From an uncultured Collinsella sp. (GTDB taxonomy: Bacteria; Actinomycetota; Coriobacteriia; Coriobacteriales; Coriobacteriaceae): 64,000 nucleotides of DNA. The position numbers and the translations under genes are program-made. How positions within the stretch are numbered: position 1 is the stretch's first letter; each line of letters starts with the position of its first letter. Below are positions 24,731 through 32,930 of this stretch, in pieces. The notes under the pieces were generated by a model. The model saw nothing but the letters and a program-made list of their open reading frames with translations, did not search any database and was not told the origin of the DNA. The stretch covers positions 92,833 through 156,832 of the forward strand of contig UQID01000002.1 in NCBI GenBank assembly GCA_900541045.1. Direction: 5' to 3'.

Positions 24731-27613
24731 ATGACGCTACTGTATTTCCTTACCCTGTTTCCGCTGGTACCGGCGCTGGGCATGCTGCTCGCGCGCGGTG
24801 ACCGCGCCCGCGATGCGGTGGGGCTCATAGGTTCCGGCATCATTATGGCGGTGACAGTTGTAGTCGCCGTCATGTTTTTTGGCGCGGGCCCGCAGAGCTT
24901 TGAGGTTGCCTCCGGCACCTCGCATGTGCTCTCGATCATCAGCTCCGCCATCGATGTCATCCTGTGCGCCGTCATCCTATACAACGCGTATAAATATAGG
25001 AACGCGCTCACCACGGTGCTCGGCATAGTCCAGCTGGTGGGCTCGCTCGCCTTTGCAGCCATGACGCTGCCCGCGGCCGAAGCCGTCACCGCAACGCCGC
25101 TCTACCTGGACTATATGAGCGTGATCATGGTCCTCGCCGTCGGCATTGTCGGCAGCCTGATCTGCGTGTATGCCCTGGGCTACATGAAGGACTTCCAGGC
25201 CCACGACGAGCACGAGGCCGCGCTGCGCGGGCAGACCGCGCCCGACCGACGGCCGCAGTTCCTGGCGCTTATGTTCCTGTTCCTCTCGGCCATGTTCGTC
25301 ATCGTGACGAGCGACAACCTTGAGTGGTTGTTCTGCGGCTGGGAAATCACCACCGTGTGCTCGTTCCTCATGATTGGCTACACGCGCACGCCCGAGGCCA
25401 TCAAGAACGCCTTTACCCAGATCATCCTCAACATGCTGGGCGGCATCGCGTTTTTGGTCGGACTCATGTACCTGCACGTTAACGGCATGCCGCTGACCAT
25501 CTCAGGCATGATTGAGCTTTCCGGCGCCGGAACCGCGCAATCCGCGCTGCTGGTGATGCCGGTCATTCTGCTGTCGCTCGCCGCACTCACCAAGGCCGCA
25601 CAGATGCCGTTCCACACTTGGCTGCTTGGCGCCATGGTTGCCCCCACGCCCACGAGCGCCCTGCTGCACTCGTCCACCATGGTCAAAGCCGGCGTGTTCC
25701 TGATGGTCAAGCTGAGCCCGCTCTATGCCATCTATCCCGTGACCGGCTTTATGGTCACGAGCGTGGGTGCCATCACGTTTTTGCTCGCCGCCCTCATGGC
25801 CATCTCGCAGAGCAACGCCAAGCGCGTGCTCGCGTACTCCACCATTTCCAACTTGGGCCTCATCAGTGCCTGCTTGGGTGTCGGCGCGCCCGAGGCCGTA
25901 TGGGCGGCCATCTTCCTGATCCTGTTCCACACGGTGGCAAAGTCGCTTCTGTTCCTGTGCGTGGGCACGGCCGAGCATCATATCGGCAGCCGCAATATCG
26001 AGGACATGGACGGTATGTTCAGCCGCATGCCGCACCTGACGCGCCTGATGATGCTGGGCATCATGGGCATGTTTGTGGCGCCGTTTGGCATGCTCGTGTC
26101 CAAGTGGGGCGCCCTGGTGGCGTTCGCGCAGACCGGCAACGTGCTCATGATCATGGTGTTGGCCTTTGGCTCGGCCGCGACGTTTTACTTCTGGGGCAAG
26201 TGGCTTGCCAAGCTTTCGGGCGTCGACCCCACGGCCCAAAACGTTGAGGTCAATGTCCATAAGACCGAATGGATGGCGCTCAACACCATCGCCGCGCTGC
26301 TGATTCTGTGCTGCGTGGCGTTCCCGCTCATCTCGAGCGGCCTGGTGTCGCCTTACTTGGCCATGGTGTTTGGCCGCGTGCCGTACGTTATCGGCAAGGA
26401 CGCCATGTATCTGATGGTGGTTATCGTGGCGTTTATCGCCGTGGTGCTGCTGACGTCGTTCCGCGTGAGCAACAAACCGCACGTCAACGTGTACCTTTCG
26501 GGCGTGGGAACCGACAAATATCGCCATTTCCGCGGCTCGATGGGACATGAGGTGAAGGCCGAAAAGCGCAATTGGTACTCGGAGGACGCCCTTGGCGAGA
26601 AGCGTATTGGCCCCGCGGGTAGCGTCGTGTGTTGCAGCATTATCTTCTTTGCGCTGCTGTGTTGCGCGTGGATTGGGCCCGAGAGACTTGCCATGAGCGC
26701 GCCCTCGGTGCTGCGCGGTAAGTATTTCGAAGGCTCGGGCGTCGTGGGCATATTTATTGGCACCGTGGCGTTTGCCCTGCTGGCGCCGCTTGTGGGCGGC
26801 CTGATCGACGGCGTTGACCGTAAGCTTTCGGCTCGCATGCAGGGCCGCGTGGGCCCGCGCTTGCTGCAGCCCTTCTACGACGTTGCCAAGCTGCTGCGCA
26901 AGGCCCCTGCCAGCGTAAACACCATGGACGATACCTACATGGCGTGCGCGCTCATCTTTACCGTGGTGGGCGGCGGCATCTTTGTGTCTGGCTCCAACAC
27001 GCTGCTGTGCGCTTTTATGGTGACGCTCGCCGCGATCTTTGTGGTGCTGGCGTCCGCCTCGACGCAAAGCCCGTTTGCCCAGGTTGGCGCCGACCGCGAG
27101 CTGCTGCAGGTTATGAGTTACGAGCCCGCCGTTCTGCTGATGAGCGTGGGTCTGTACCTTGCCACCGACAGCTTCGATTCCATCGCCGTGACGGGGCAGT
27201 CGGCCCCCATCATCGTGTACAGCGCGCCCATTTTCCTCGCGCTGCTCGCGGTACTTACCATCAAGCTGCGCAAGTCGCCGTTCGATCTTTCGTACTCGCA
27301 TCACGCGCATCAGGAGATCGTTCAGGGCGTCGCCACCGAGATGAGCGGCGGCACGCTGGCCAAGATGACCCTTATGCACTGGTGCGAGACCGTGCTGTTT
27401 TTGATGTGGGTGGGCATGTTCTTTGTTTGGGGCAACCCGGTGAGCTGGGTGGTAGCCCTGGTCGTGATGGCCGCGACGTACTTTGTCGAGGTGCTTATCG
27501 ACAACACCTTCGCACGCAGTACCTGGCGCAGCTGCTTTAAGCTCGGATGGGGCGTGGCGCTGGTGTTTGGCCTGCTCAACCTTATGCCCATCCTCGTCGA
27601 CGTGTTTATTTAG
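24731..27613 (+). CDS. Fused EchA-EchB membrane subunit of energy-converting hydrogenase
   Basis: This 960-residue integral membrane protein joins two usually separate subunits. The N-terminal ~600 residues are a NuoL/HyfB/EchA-type ion-pumping antiporter subunit, with A-M-V-A-P-T-P-T-S-A-L-L-H-S-S-T-M-V-K-A-G in the conserved helix. The C-terminal ~280 residues are a NuoH/HyfC/EchB-type subunit: G-L-I-D-G-V-D-R-K-L (~690), R-M-Q-G-R-V-G-P-R, A-D-R-E-L-L-Q-V-M-S-Y-E-P and K-L-R-K-S-P-F-D. The frame is continuous, with no stop or second Shine-Dalgarno. A ~50-residue hydrophilic link lies between (about 590-635). It would anchor the hydrogenase and couple electron transfer to H+ or Na+ movement. 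GGGGGAG precedes the ATG. First gene of a five-gene operon in the order echA-B-C-D-E-F. Confidence 0.92.
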   Translation: MTLLYFLTLFPLVPALGMLLARGDRARDAVGLIGSGIIMAVTVVVAVMFFGAGPQSFEVASGTSHVLSIISSAIDVILCAVILYNAYKYRNALTTVLGIVQLVGSLAFAAMTLPAAEAVTATPLYLDYMSVIMVLAVGIVGSLICVYALGYMKDFQAHDEHEAALRGQTAPDRRPQFLALMFLFLSAMFVIVTSDNLEWLFCGWEITTVCSFLMIGYTRTPEAIKNAFTQIILNMLGGIAFLVGLMYLHVNGMPLTISGMIELSGAGTAQSALLVMPVILLSLAALTKAAQMPFHTWLLGAMVAPTPTSALLHSSTMVKAGVFLMVKLSPLYAIYPVTGFMVTSVGAITFLLAALMAISQSNAKRVLAYSTISNLGLISACLGVGAPEAVWAAIFLILFHTVAKSLLFLCVGTAEHHIGSRNIEDMDGMFSRMPHLTRLMMLGIMGMFVAPFGMLVSKWGALVAFAQTGNVLMIMVLAFGSAATFYFWGKWLAKLSGVDPTAQNVEVNVHKTEWMALNTIAALLILCCVAFPLISSGLVSPYLAMVFGRVPYVIGKDAMYLMVVIVAFIAVVLLTSFRVSNKPHVNVYLSGVGTDKYRHFRGSMGHEVKAEKRNWYSEDALGEKRIGPAGSVVCCSIIFFALLCCAWIGPERLAMSAPSVLRGKYFEGSGVVGIFIGTVAFALLAPLVGGLIDGVDRKLSARMQGRVGPRLLQPFYDVAKLLRKAPASVNTMDDTYMACALIFTVVGGGIFVSGSNTLLCAFMVTLAAIFVVLASASTQSPFAQVGADRELLQVMSYEPAVLLMSVGLYLATDSFDSIAVTGQSAPIIVYSAPIFLALLAVLTIKLRKSPFDLSYSHHAHQEIVQGVATEMSGGTLAKMTLMHWCETVLFLMWVGMFFVWGNPVSWVVALVVMAATYFVEVLIDNTFARSTWRSCFKLGWGVALVFGLLNLMPILVDVFI

Positions 27614-27625
27614 GAGGCGGCATTC

Positions 27626-28243
27626 ATGGATCATAAAATGTCGCGCTCGCCGTGGGTTATTCATTACGACGGCTCGAGCTGCAACGGATGCGATATCGAG
27701 GTGCTGGCCTCGCTCACGCCGCTGTTCGATGCGGAGCGCTTTGGCGTGGTCAACACCGGCAACCCCAAGCATGCGGACATCTTTTTGGTGACGGGGTCGG
27801 TCAATGCCCAGAACCTGCCCGTCGTGCGCCAGGTCTACAACCAGATGCTCGAGCCCAAGTGTGTAGTGGCCTGCGGTATCTGCGCGTGTTCGGGCGGCGT
27901 GTTCCGCGATGCCTATAACGTGATCGGCGGCGTGGACCGCGCGATTCCCGTGGACGTGTACGCGCCCGGGTGCGCCATTCGCCCCGAGACGGTGATCGAT
28001 GCCATCGTGGAGGCGTGCGGCATCCTGGACCAGAAGGAGGCCGTGATGCGTGCTGGCGGTGACCCGCTTACCGTGGGCGGTGCTGCTACCTGGGATGGCG
28101 GCGTTGAGCTGGGCGAGGACGGATTTGTGGCTGCGGGGGCCGGGGCTGACGGTGCCGGTGACGCGCCTGCCGGGAAGCCCGCCGCGCCCGTCGCTGGCGA
28201 CGCATCTGCTGAGACGCCCGCCGCTGCAAAGGAGGCCGAGTAA
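27626..28243 (+). CDS. Hydrogenase small subunit (EchC / NuoB-like)
   Basis: A 205-residue protein with the four cysteine ligands of the proximal [4Fe-4S] cluster: C19, C22 (S-S-C-N-G-C), C86 (C-G-I-C-A-C-S-G-G) and C116 (A-P-G-C). It passes electrons from the ferredoxin-like subunit to the NiFe centre. The family core ends near residue 140. Beyond it lies an Ala/Pro/Gly-rich tail of ~60 residues, unlike usual EchC or HycG. AGGAGG overlaps the stop of the preceding gene, and its own TAA overlaps the next ATG by one base, so translation is probably coupled. Confidence 0.92.
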   Translation: MDHKMSRSPWVIHYDGSSCNGCDIEVLASLTPLFDAERFGVVNTGNPKHADIFLVTGSVNAQNLPVVRQVYNQMLEPKCVVACGICACSGGVFRDAYNVIGGVDRAIPVDVYAPGCAIRPETVIDAIVEACGILDQKEAVMRAGGDPLTVGGAATWDGGVELGEDGFVAAGAGADGAGDAPAGKPAAPVAGDASAETPAAAKEAE

Positions 28244-28959
28244 TGCAAAAGGCTATCTATACCACCGTCGGGATCGACGAGCTCCTGTCGCATGTCCAGG
28301 CGCTCAAGGGCGTCGGCGCGCGCTTTGTGCAAATGCATGCCGAGCGCAACGTCGACGACGGCACGTATCGCCTGGTCTATACGTTTATCAACGTTCGTGC
28401 TGCACAGGAGCAGATCGCTCAGGATGGCAGCTATGCGATCGAGAACCTGGTGGTCGAGGGCATCGACCAGTACCAGGAGATTCCGTCCATCAGCTCGTAT
28501 TATCCGGCGGTATTCCCGTTTGAGAACGAGGCGCACGACCTGTTTGGGCTTGCCATTACCGATATGCAGATCGACTTTAAGGGCTTTTTCTACCAGGTCT
28601 CGACTGCCGAGCCCATGAGCGTTATCACACCCGAGGTGAAGGCCGCGCGCGAGAAAGCCATGAAGGTCCGTGCCGCCGCAGAGGCCAAGGCGCGCAAGGC
28701 TGCGGCCGAGAAGGCCGCTGCCGCTGCTGCTGCGGGGGAGGGCGCCGCGGGTGCCGGTGATGCTGCGAACGCTGTTGCCGCCCAGCCCGCTGCGGCTACC
28801 GGCTCCGATGCTCAGCATGACGATGCCGCTGCCAAGGCCGCGCTCAAGGCTGCCGAGATGGAGGCAAAGCTCGCCGCTATGGATCCCGAGAAAGCGGCCA
28901 AGGTCCGCGCGGCGCTTGCTGCCAAGGCCGCCCGCGACAAGCAGAAAAAGGAGGCGTAA
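28243..28959 (+). CDS. Hydrogenase 30-kDa-type subunit (EchD / NuoC-like)
   Basis: A 238-residue protein whose first ~125 residues match the NuoC/HycE-N family: L-V-Y-T-F-I-N-V, Y-Y-P-A-V-F-P-F-E-N-E-A-H-D-L-F-G (the family signature E-R-E-x-x-D-x-F-G is here E-N-E-A-H-D-L-F-G). It packs against the large subunit in the peripheral arm. From ~130 onward the chain is Ala/Lys/Glu-rich and probably helical (A-E-K-A-A-A-A-A repeats), an extension not usual for EchD. The extension's composition parallels the Ala-rich tail of the small subunit. Fourth hydrogenase module in conserved order. Confidence 0.9.
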   Translation: MQKAIYTTVGIDELLSHVQALKGVGARFVQMHAERNVDDGTYRLVYTFINVRAAQEQIAQDGSYAIENLVVEGIDQYQEIPSISSYYPAVFPFENEAHDLFGLAITDMQIDFKGFFYQVSTAEPMSVITPEVKAAREKAMKVRAAAEAKARKAAAEKAAAAAAAGEGAAGAGDAANAVAAQPAAATGSDAQHDDAAAKAALKAAEMEAKLAAMDPEKAAKVRAALAAKAARDKQKKEA

Positions 28960-28964
28960 GGTCC

Positions 28965-30053
28965 ATGGCACATCGCTCCGTTATTCCGTTTGGCCCGCAA
29001 CACCCGGTGCTGCCCGAGCCGCTTCATCTGGACCTGGTGATCGAGGACGACCGCGTCATCGAGGCAATTCCGCAGATCGGCTTTGTGCACCGCGGGCTCG
29101 AGAAGCTAACCGAAAAGCGCGACATGCATCAGTTTGGCTACATCGCCGAGCGCATCTGCGGCATCTGCGCCGTGGGCCACAGCTACGGCTATGCCAGCGC
29201 CTGCGAGCGCATGCTCGACATCGAGGTGCCCGGCCGCGCGCAGTATATCCGCACCATTTTGCACGAGCTTTCGCGCATCCACTCGCATCTGCTGTGGCTG
29301 GGCCTGCTCGCCGATGCCTTTGGCTTCGAGGCGCTGTTCTATCGGTCGTGGACCCTGCGCGAGCAGATTCTCAAGATTTTCGAGAGCACGTGCGGTGGTC
29401 GCGTGATTCTGTCGATCAACGAGATCGGCGGCCTCAAGCACGACATTGAGGACTCCGAGCTGGCGGGTATTGTCCAGACGCTCGATGCCATGCGTCCCGA
29501 CTACGAGGCCCTGGTGCATACGTTTTTGGACGACAATAGCTGCGGCGAGCGCCTGCATGGCGTGGGCGTGATCAGCAAGAAGGACGCGCTGGAGCTTTCG
29601 ATGGTCGGTCCGTTCGGTCGCGCCTCGGGCGTGGACTACGACGTGCGTATGTTCGGCGACGGCGCCTATGCGGATCTGGCCGCGTTTGAGCCCATCGTTG
29701 CCACAGACGGCGACTGCTATGCCCGCTGCCAGGTGCGTTGTGCCGAGGTCATGCAGGCCATGGACATTATCAAGGAGCTTGTGGGCAAGATTCCGCACGA
29801 CGGTATCGGCGGGCGCACCAAGCTTACGCCGGCCGACGGCGCGCGCGGCGAGGTTGTGATTGAGCAGCCGCGCGGCGAGGCGTACTACTATGTGCGCGGC
29901 AACGGCACCAAGAATCTGGACCGTTTTCGCGTGCGCACGCCGACGTCGCAGAACCTGGCGGGTCTGACGCATGCGCTGCAGGGCGTGCTCCTTGCCAACG
30001 TGCCCATGATTATCCTGACCATCGACCCCTGCATTAGCTGCACGGAAAGGTAG
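28965..30053 (+). CDS. [NiFe]-hydrogenase large subunit (EchE type, group 4)
   Basis: This 362-residue catalytic subunit carries both nickel-binding motifs: R-I-C-G-I-C-A-V-G-H (C65, C68) and D-P-C-I-S-C-T-E-R at the extreme C-terminus. Complex I NuoD lacks these cysteines, so this is a hydrogenase and not a quinone-reducing complex. The D-P-C-x-S-C form and the operon order fit the Ech branch of group 4. The protein stops right after T-E-R, so there is no C-terminal extension for a maturation endopeptidase to remove. It catalyses reversible proton reduction to H2. Preceded by AAGGAGG. Hyp maturation genes are not in the window. Confidence 0.93.
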   Translation: MAHRSVIPFGPQHPVLPEPLHLDLVIEDDRVIEAIPQIGFVHRGLEKLTEKRDMHQFGYIAERICGICAVGHSYGYASACERMLDIEVPGRAQYIRTILHELSRIHSHLLWLGLLADAFGFEALFYRSWTLREQILKIFESTCGGRVILSINEIGGLKHDIEDSELAGIVQTLDAMRPDYEALVHTFLDDNSCGERLHGVGVISKKDALELSMVGPFGRASGVDYDVRMFGDGAYADLAAFEPIVATDGDCYARCQVRCAEVMQAMDIIKELVGKIPHDGIGGRTKLTPADGARGEVVIEQPRGEAYYYVRGNGTKNLDRFRVRTPTSQNLAGLTHALQGVLLANVPMIILTIDPCISCTER

Positions 30054-30060
30054 GCGCGGC

Positions 30061-30402
30061 ATGAGTTTACTGACATTTGCCAAGACGGCCTTGGGCTCTA
30101 TGGTCAAGCAGCCGGTAACGGTGTGCTATCCGCAGGAGAAGCTGGCGGCGCCCGAGCGCTTGCGCGGGCATATCGTCAACGACATGGATGTGTGCATTTG
30201 CTGTGGTATGTGCGCACGTCGCTGCCCGGCGGGCGCGCTCACGGTCGATCGCAAGGGTGGTACCTGGTCGATTGACCCGTATGCCTGCGTGGTGTGCGGT
30301 GAGTGCATCGAAAGCTGTCCCAAACACTGCCTGACTATGGACACCGCCCGCACTCCAGTTGCGGCGGACAAGACTCCCACGGTAGAAACCAAGCCGGAGT
30401 AG
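30061..30402 (+). CDS. Polyferredoxin-like hydrogenase subunit (EchF / NuoI-like)
   Basis: A 113-residue protein with two [4Fe-4S] motifs: C-I-C-C-G-M-C-A-R-R-C-P and C-V-V-C-G-E-C-I-E-S-C-P. It would take electrons from soluble ferredoxin and hand them to the small subunit. Starts 8 bases after echE's stop with GGTAGG upstream. It is the last gene of the operon; the next feature is a long palindrome. Confidence 0.92.
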   Translation: MSLLTFAKTALGSMVKQPVTVCYPQEKLAAPERLRGHIVNDMDVCICCGMCARRCPAGALTVDRKGGTWSIDPYACVVCGECIESCPKHCLTMDTARTPVAADKTPTVETKPE

Positions 30403-30423
30403 CGTTGGAATAGAGTTGGAATA

Positions 30424-30457
30424 GGGGCCGGTGGGGCAAAATTGCCCCACCGGCCCC
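30424..30457. repeat. Perfect 16-bp-arm palindrome after the hydrogenase operon
   Basis: GGGGCCGGTGGGGCAA (30424-30439) and its exact reverse complement (30442-30457) around AA. It lies 21 bases after the last stop. There is no T run, yet it is stable enough to end or protect the hydrogenase mRNA. Confidence 0.8.
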
Positions 30458-30488
30458 GCGCTTAAACGCGCGGTTGGGCCGCCGCGAA

Positions 30489-30642
30489 CAAAACTATGCC
30501 GGATTACGGGGCTGGATAGCGAACCCCCGACCATACCGAAAACCACGAAAATAAAACCGCAGGTAGATAGCTTGCTGTTTTTCAAAAAATGAAGGTATGG
30601 ATGAGGGCTCCGGCTTTAGCCCCGTAATCCGGCATAGTTTTG
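30489..30642. repeat. 154-bp palindromic element, copy 1
   Basis: Perfect 25-bp arms (30489-30513 and 30618-30642) start CAAAACTATGCCGG. Inside are smaller inverted repeats (CCATACC / GGTATGG) and the core AAAACCGCAGGTAGA at 30553-30567. The flanks are GCCGCGAA before and AAATG after. It holds no supportable gene. Confidence 0.88.
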
Positions 30643-30748
30643 AAATGCCACCATATCAGTACCAGCCCCTGATCTCCCGTGGACAGAGGGAAACGGATCA
30701 TTTTGGTCCCGCGAGGCTTGCGGAGGCACTCGTGCAGGGCCGCCCGAA

Positions 30749-30902
30749 CAAAACTATGTCGGTTTACTACGATGAATTCGACATTCCCGACCATGACTGC
30801 ATTTTTCTAAATATTGCAAGCGTTCTACCTGCGGTTTTGCAAGCGCGCAATTTACCGTGGTCGAAGGTGGGCGATTCATCGTAGTAAACCGGCATAGTTT
30901 TG
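30749..30902. repeat. 154-bp palindromic element, copy 2 (core inverted)
   Basis: It has the same length as copy 1. The 29-bp arms (30749-30777 and 30874-30902) have one G-T pair and begin with the same CAAAACTATG(C/T)CGG end, but the inner half of each arm is different sequence that is still self-complementary. The 15-base core is present at 30824-30838 as the reverse complement. The flanks GCCGCCCGAA and AAATG match those of copy 1. Confidence 0.88.
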
Positions 30903-30962
30903 AAATGGCATTAAAACGGTAGCAGCCATTTTGCTATGCCGGGGTGGTCGGCCGTTGGGTAA

Positions 30963-31592
30963 TTACCCTCGCAGGTAGGCGATGGCAATCTGCGTGCGGT
31001 TGCGCAGGCCCATTTTGGCAAGGATTGAGCTGATGTGGTTGCGCACGGTGCCTTCGCCCATGTATGCCGTGGCGGCAATCTCCTTGTTGTCGAGGCCACG
31101 GGCGATGAGCTCGGCGACTTCGAACTCGCGGTCGGTCAGGCTGACAAAGGCCGCGGGCCGGCGGAGTGTGCCCGCCTCAACGCCCGTTCCGTCAAAATCG
31201 ATGTCCTCGATCGCCTTGCCCTCGAGCACGCGCCTACCGTCCATGACCTGCTCCAACGCCGGTGGAATGGCGGCGACATCGGTTTTAATTAGGTAGCCGC
31301 GGGCGCCCAGCTTGAGCGCCGACACAATGTACTCGTCATCCGAGAATGTCGTCAAAAACACGACGCGTGCCGCGGGGTCGTGCTCAAGGATCTCGCGTGC
31401 CGCCGAAAGTCCGTCACGCCCCGGCATCTGAATGTCGAGCAGTGCGATATCGGGCGCGTGTTCGGCATAGAGCGAAACCGCATCGTTGCCGTTGGCACCG
31501 GTGCCCACCACTTCGATCTGCGGCTGGGCGCCCAGGATAATCTTGAGCGAATCGACCACCAAGCGGTCGTCGTCGACAACGATGAGCCTCAT
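30963..31592 (-). CDS. NarL/LuxR-type response regulator
   Basis: A 209-residue regulator: receiver domain with acidic pocket D7-D8-D9, phosphoacceptor D53 (A-L-L-D-I-Q-M-P-G) and K103 (Y-L-I-K-T), then a LuxR-type HTH (L-T-D-R-E-F-E-V..N-K-E-I-A-A-T-A-Y-M-G-E-G-T-V-R-N-H-I). Its ATG overlaps the kinase stop by one base. It likely controls the divergent ABC exporter at 32931, a common LiaR/DesR-type arrangement; that target is inferred from position. Confidence 0.92.
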   Translation of the reverse strand: MRLIVVDDDRLVVDSLKIILGAQPQIEVVGTGANGNDAVSLYAEHAPDIALLDIQMPGRDGLSAAREILEHDPAARVVFLTTFSDDEYIVSALKLGARGYLIKTDVAAIPPALEQVMDGRRVLEGKAIEDIDFDGTGVEAGTLRRPAAFVSLTDREFEVAELIARGLDNKEIAATAYMGEGTVRNHISSILAKMGLRNRTQIAIAYLRG

Positions 31593-32734
31593 CAGTCCTC
31601 ATCTCCTTGCTGTTTGGGAACGGTGGCAAACACGCGCCAGCCGCCGGCGCCGGCACGCGGACCGGCGGTGAAGGTGCCGCCAAGCGCCTCGATGCGCTCG
31701 CGCATGGAGGCAAGCCCCATGCCCTCCGCGGCGCCGCGGCTGCTTGCTTGGACCCCGCCCGTGCCATCGTCGGTAACGATGAGCTGGTAAAACGACGGAT
31801 GCTCCATGCACCGTACGGTGACAGTACGGGCGCAAGCGTGGCGCATGGTGTTGGAGAGCGCCTCGCGCAGGACTGCCGCAAAGCAGTTGGCGACGTTTGC
31901 GGGCGCATGTTCGGCCATAACTTCAAGCTCAATCTGCGGGCCGCCGTCCGAGTGCGCGCCTTCGACAATGCGTTCGAGCTGCACGGAAAGGTCGACGGCG
32001 TTGTCGTTGAGCGCGTGGACGCTGGTGCGCACAAGCTGGAGCGCCTCGTCAACCGTGCGTTTGACGTCGGCGAAATCGGCGGCAACCCTGGGCTCGTCGG
32101 CGTGCACGACGCGCAGGGCCTCGGTCTGCAGCGAGGCGCGCGTGAGCTGGTGGCCGACGTTATCGTGGATCTCGCGCGCGATACGGGCGCGTTCGGCGAG
32201 TGTCGCGAGCTCGACTTCGTAGTCCTGACGATCGGCAAGGTCGCGGTTGCGCGCTTCGAGCGCGAGAGCTCGTTCCTGCAGCTCGTCGCGGATGCGGCGC
32301 ATGCGCTGCTGCTCGCGCTCCAACTGGGCGGTACGTAGCGATAACAAGGTGGCGGCAACTGAAAGGATGGCGGTCAGTAGAAGCGTTCGGGCGGTGAGCG
32401 CGTCGGCGCGTAGGTCCGCGACGAGTGCGAAGACAAAGGCGACGCCAATGCCCAACGCGACCCAAACGTGTTCACGGTGCACGCGTCGTGCGATGTCATA
32501 GAGGGCGAGAGGTGCAAACGGCACAAACGGCGGCACGAAGACGGCCGCGATGATGTAAGCGCAGCTCGCGGCCTCGCTTGTGCGGCGCGTGCGTTCCTTC
32601 TGCGCGAGCTCGGCCAGCGAGGTGGCAATAACGCCAAGGCAAAACGCCGCGACCAGGCGAGCGTCCACAGCAAGACCCATAGCGGCCGCAATACAGCACG
32701 CCAGCACGATCGATTTGTCGAAAAGCCTGTTCAT
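31592..32734 (-). CDS. Sensor histidine kinase (HisKA_3 / NarX-LiaS type)
   Basis: A 380-residue membrane kinase. About five hydrophobic segments lie in the first ~140 residues, followed by a coiled-coil linker (L-E-R-E-Q-Q-R-M-R-R), then the DHp helix A-R-E-I-H-D-N-V-G-H-Q-L (phospho-accepting His) and a GHKL ATPase domain (L-R-E-A-L-S-N-T-M-R-H-A N-box; D-D-G-T-G-G; G-L-A-S-M-R-E-R). The frame stays open to 32911, but the protein begins at M-N-R-L-F-D-K (ATG 32734). A TACAAT box ends 6 bases upstream of it, so the mRNA is probably leaderless. It senses an envelope signal and phosphorylates the overlapping regulator gene's product. Confidence 0.9.
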   Translation of the reverse strand: MNRLFDKSIVLACCIAAAMGLAVDARLVAAFCLGVIATSLAELAQKERTRRTSEAASCAYIIAAVFVPPFVPFAPLALYDIARRVHREHVWVALGIGVAFVFALVADLRADALTARTLLLTAILSVAATLLSLRTAQLEREQQRMRRIRDELQERALALEARNRDLADRQDYEVELATLAERARIAREIHDNVGHQLTRASLQTEALRVVHADEPRVAADFADVKRTVDEALQLVRTSVHALNDNAVDLSVQLERIVEGAHSDGGPQIELEVMAEHAPANVANCFAAVLREALSNTMRHACARTVTVRCMEHPSFYQLIVTDDGTGGVQASSRGAAEGMGLASMRERIEALGGTFTAGPRAGAGGWRVFATVPKQQGDED

Positions 32735-32740
32735 ACGGGT

Positions 32741-32746
32741 ATTGTA
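32741..32746 (-). promoter_or_regulatory. -10 box placing the kinase transcript at its start codon
   Basis: TACAAT on the minus strand (32746 to 32741) ends six bases before the ATG at 32734, so transcription would begin at about the A of ATG. No Shine-Dalgarno is present and the -35 is weak. Confidence 0.5.
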
Positions 32747-32930
32747 CGCGAAGCCGCGCGTGGTGGAGGGGCCGCCTGCGCAACCGTGACATTCCTCCCG
32801 CGCGGCAAAGCGGGGCGCCGGCGGGCCACGCGGCCAAGCCTCGCACTCGTGACAAAGCTCACTGGTGCGCGCCGGCGGCTCCTGCGATGATGCAATCGTA
32901 CCGGGCCGCAATCAACAGGAGGGCCGCCTC

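Noticed and set aside
25502..27772. 756-residue minus-strand reading frame
   Set aside because: Shadow of the EchAB gene, His/Gln/Arg-rich, no motif.
24731..30402. Operon as a respiratory complex I fragment
   Set aside because: The large subunit has both nickel-binding CxxC motifs and there is no full nuo set, so an Ech-type hydrogenase fits better.
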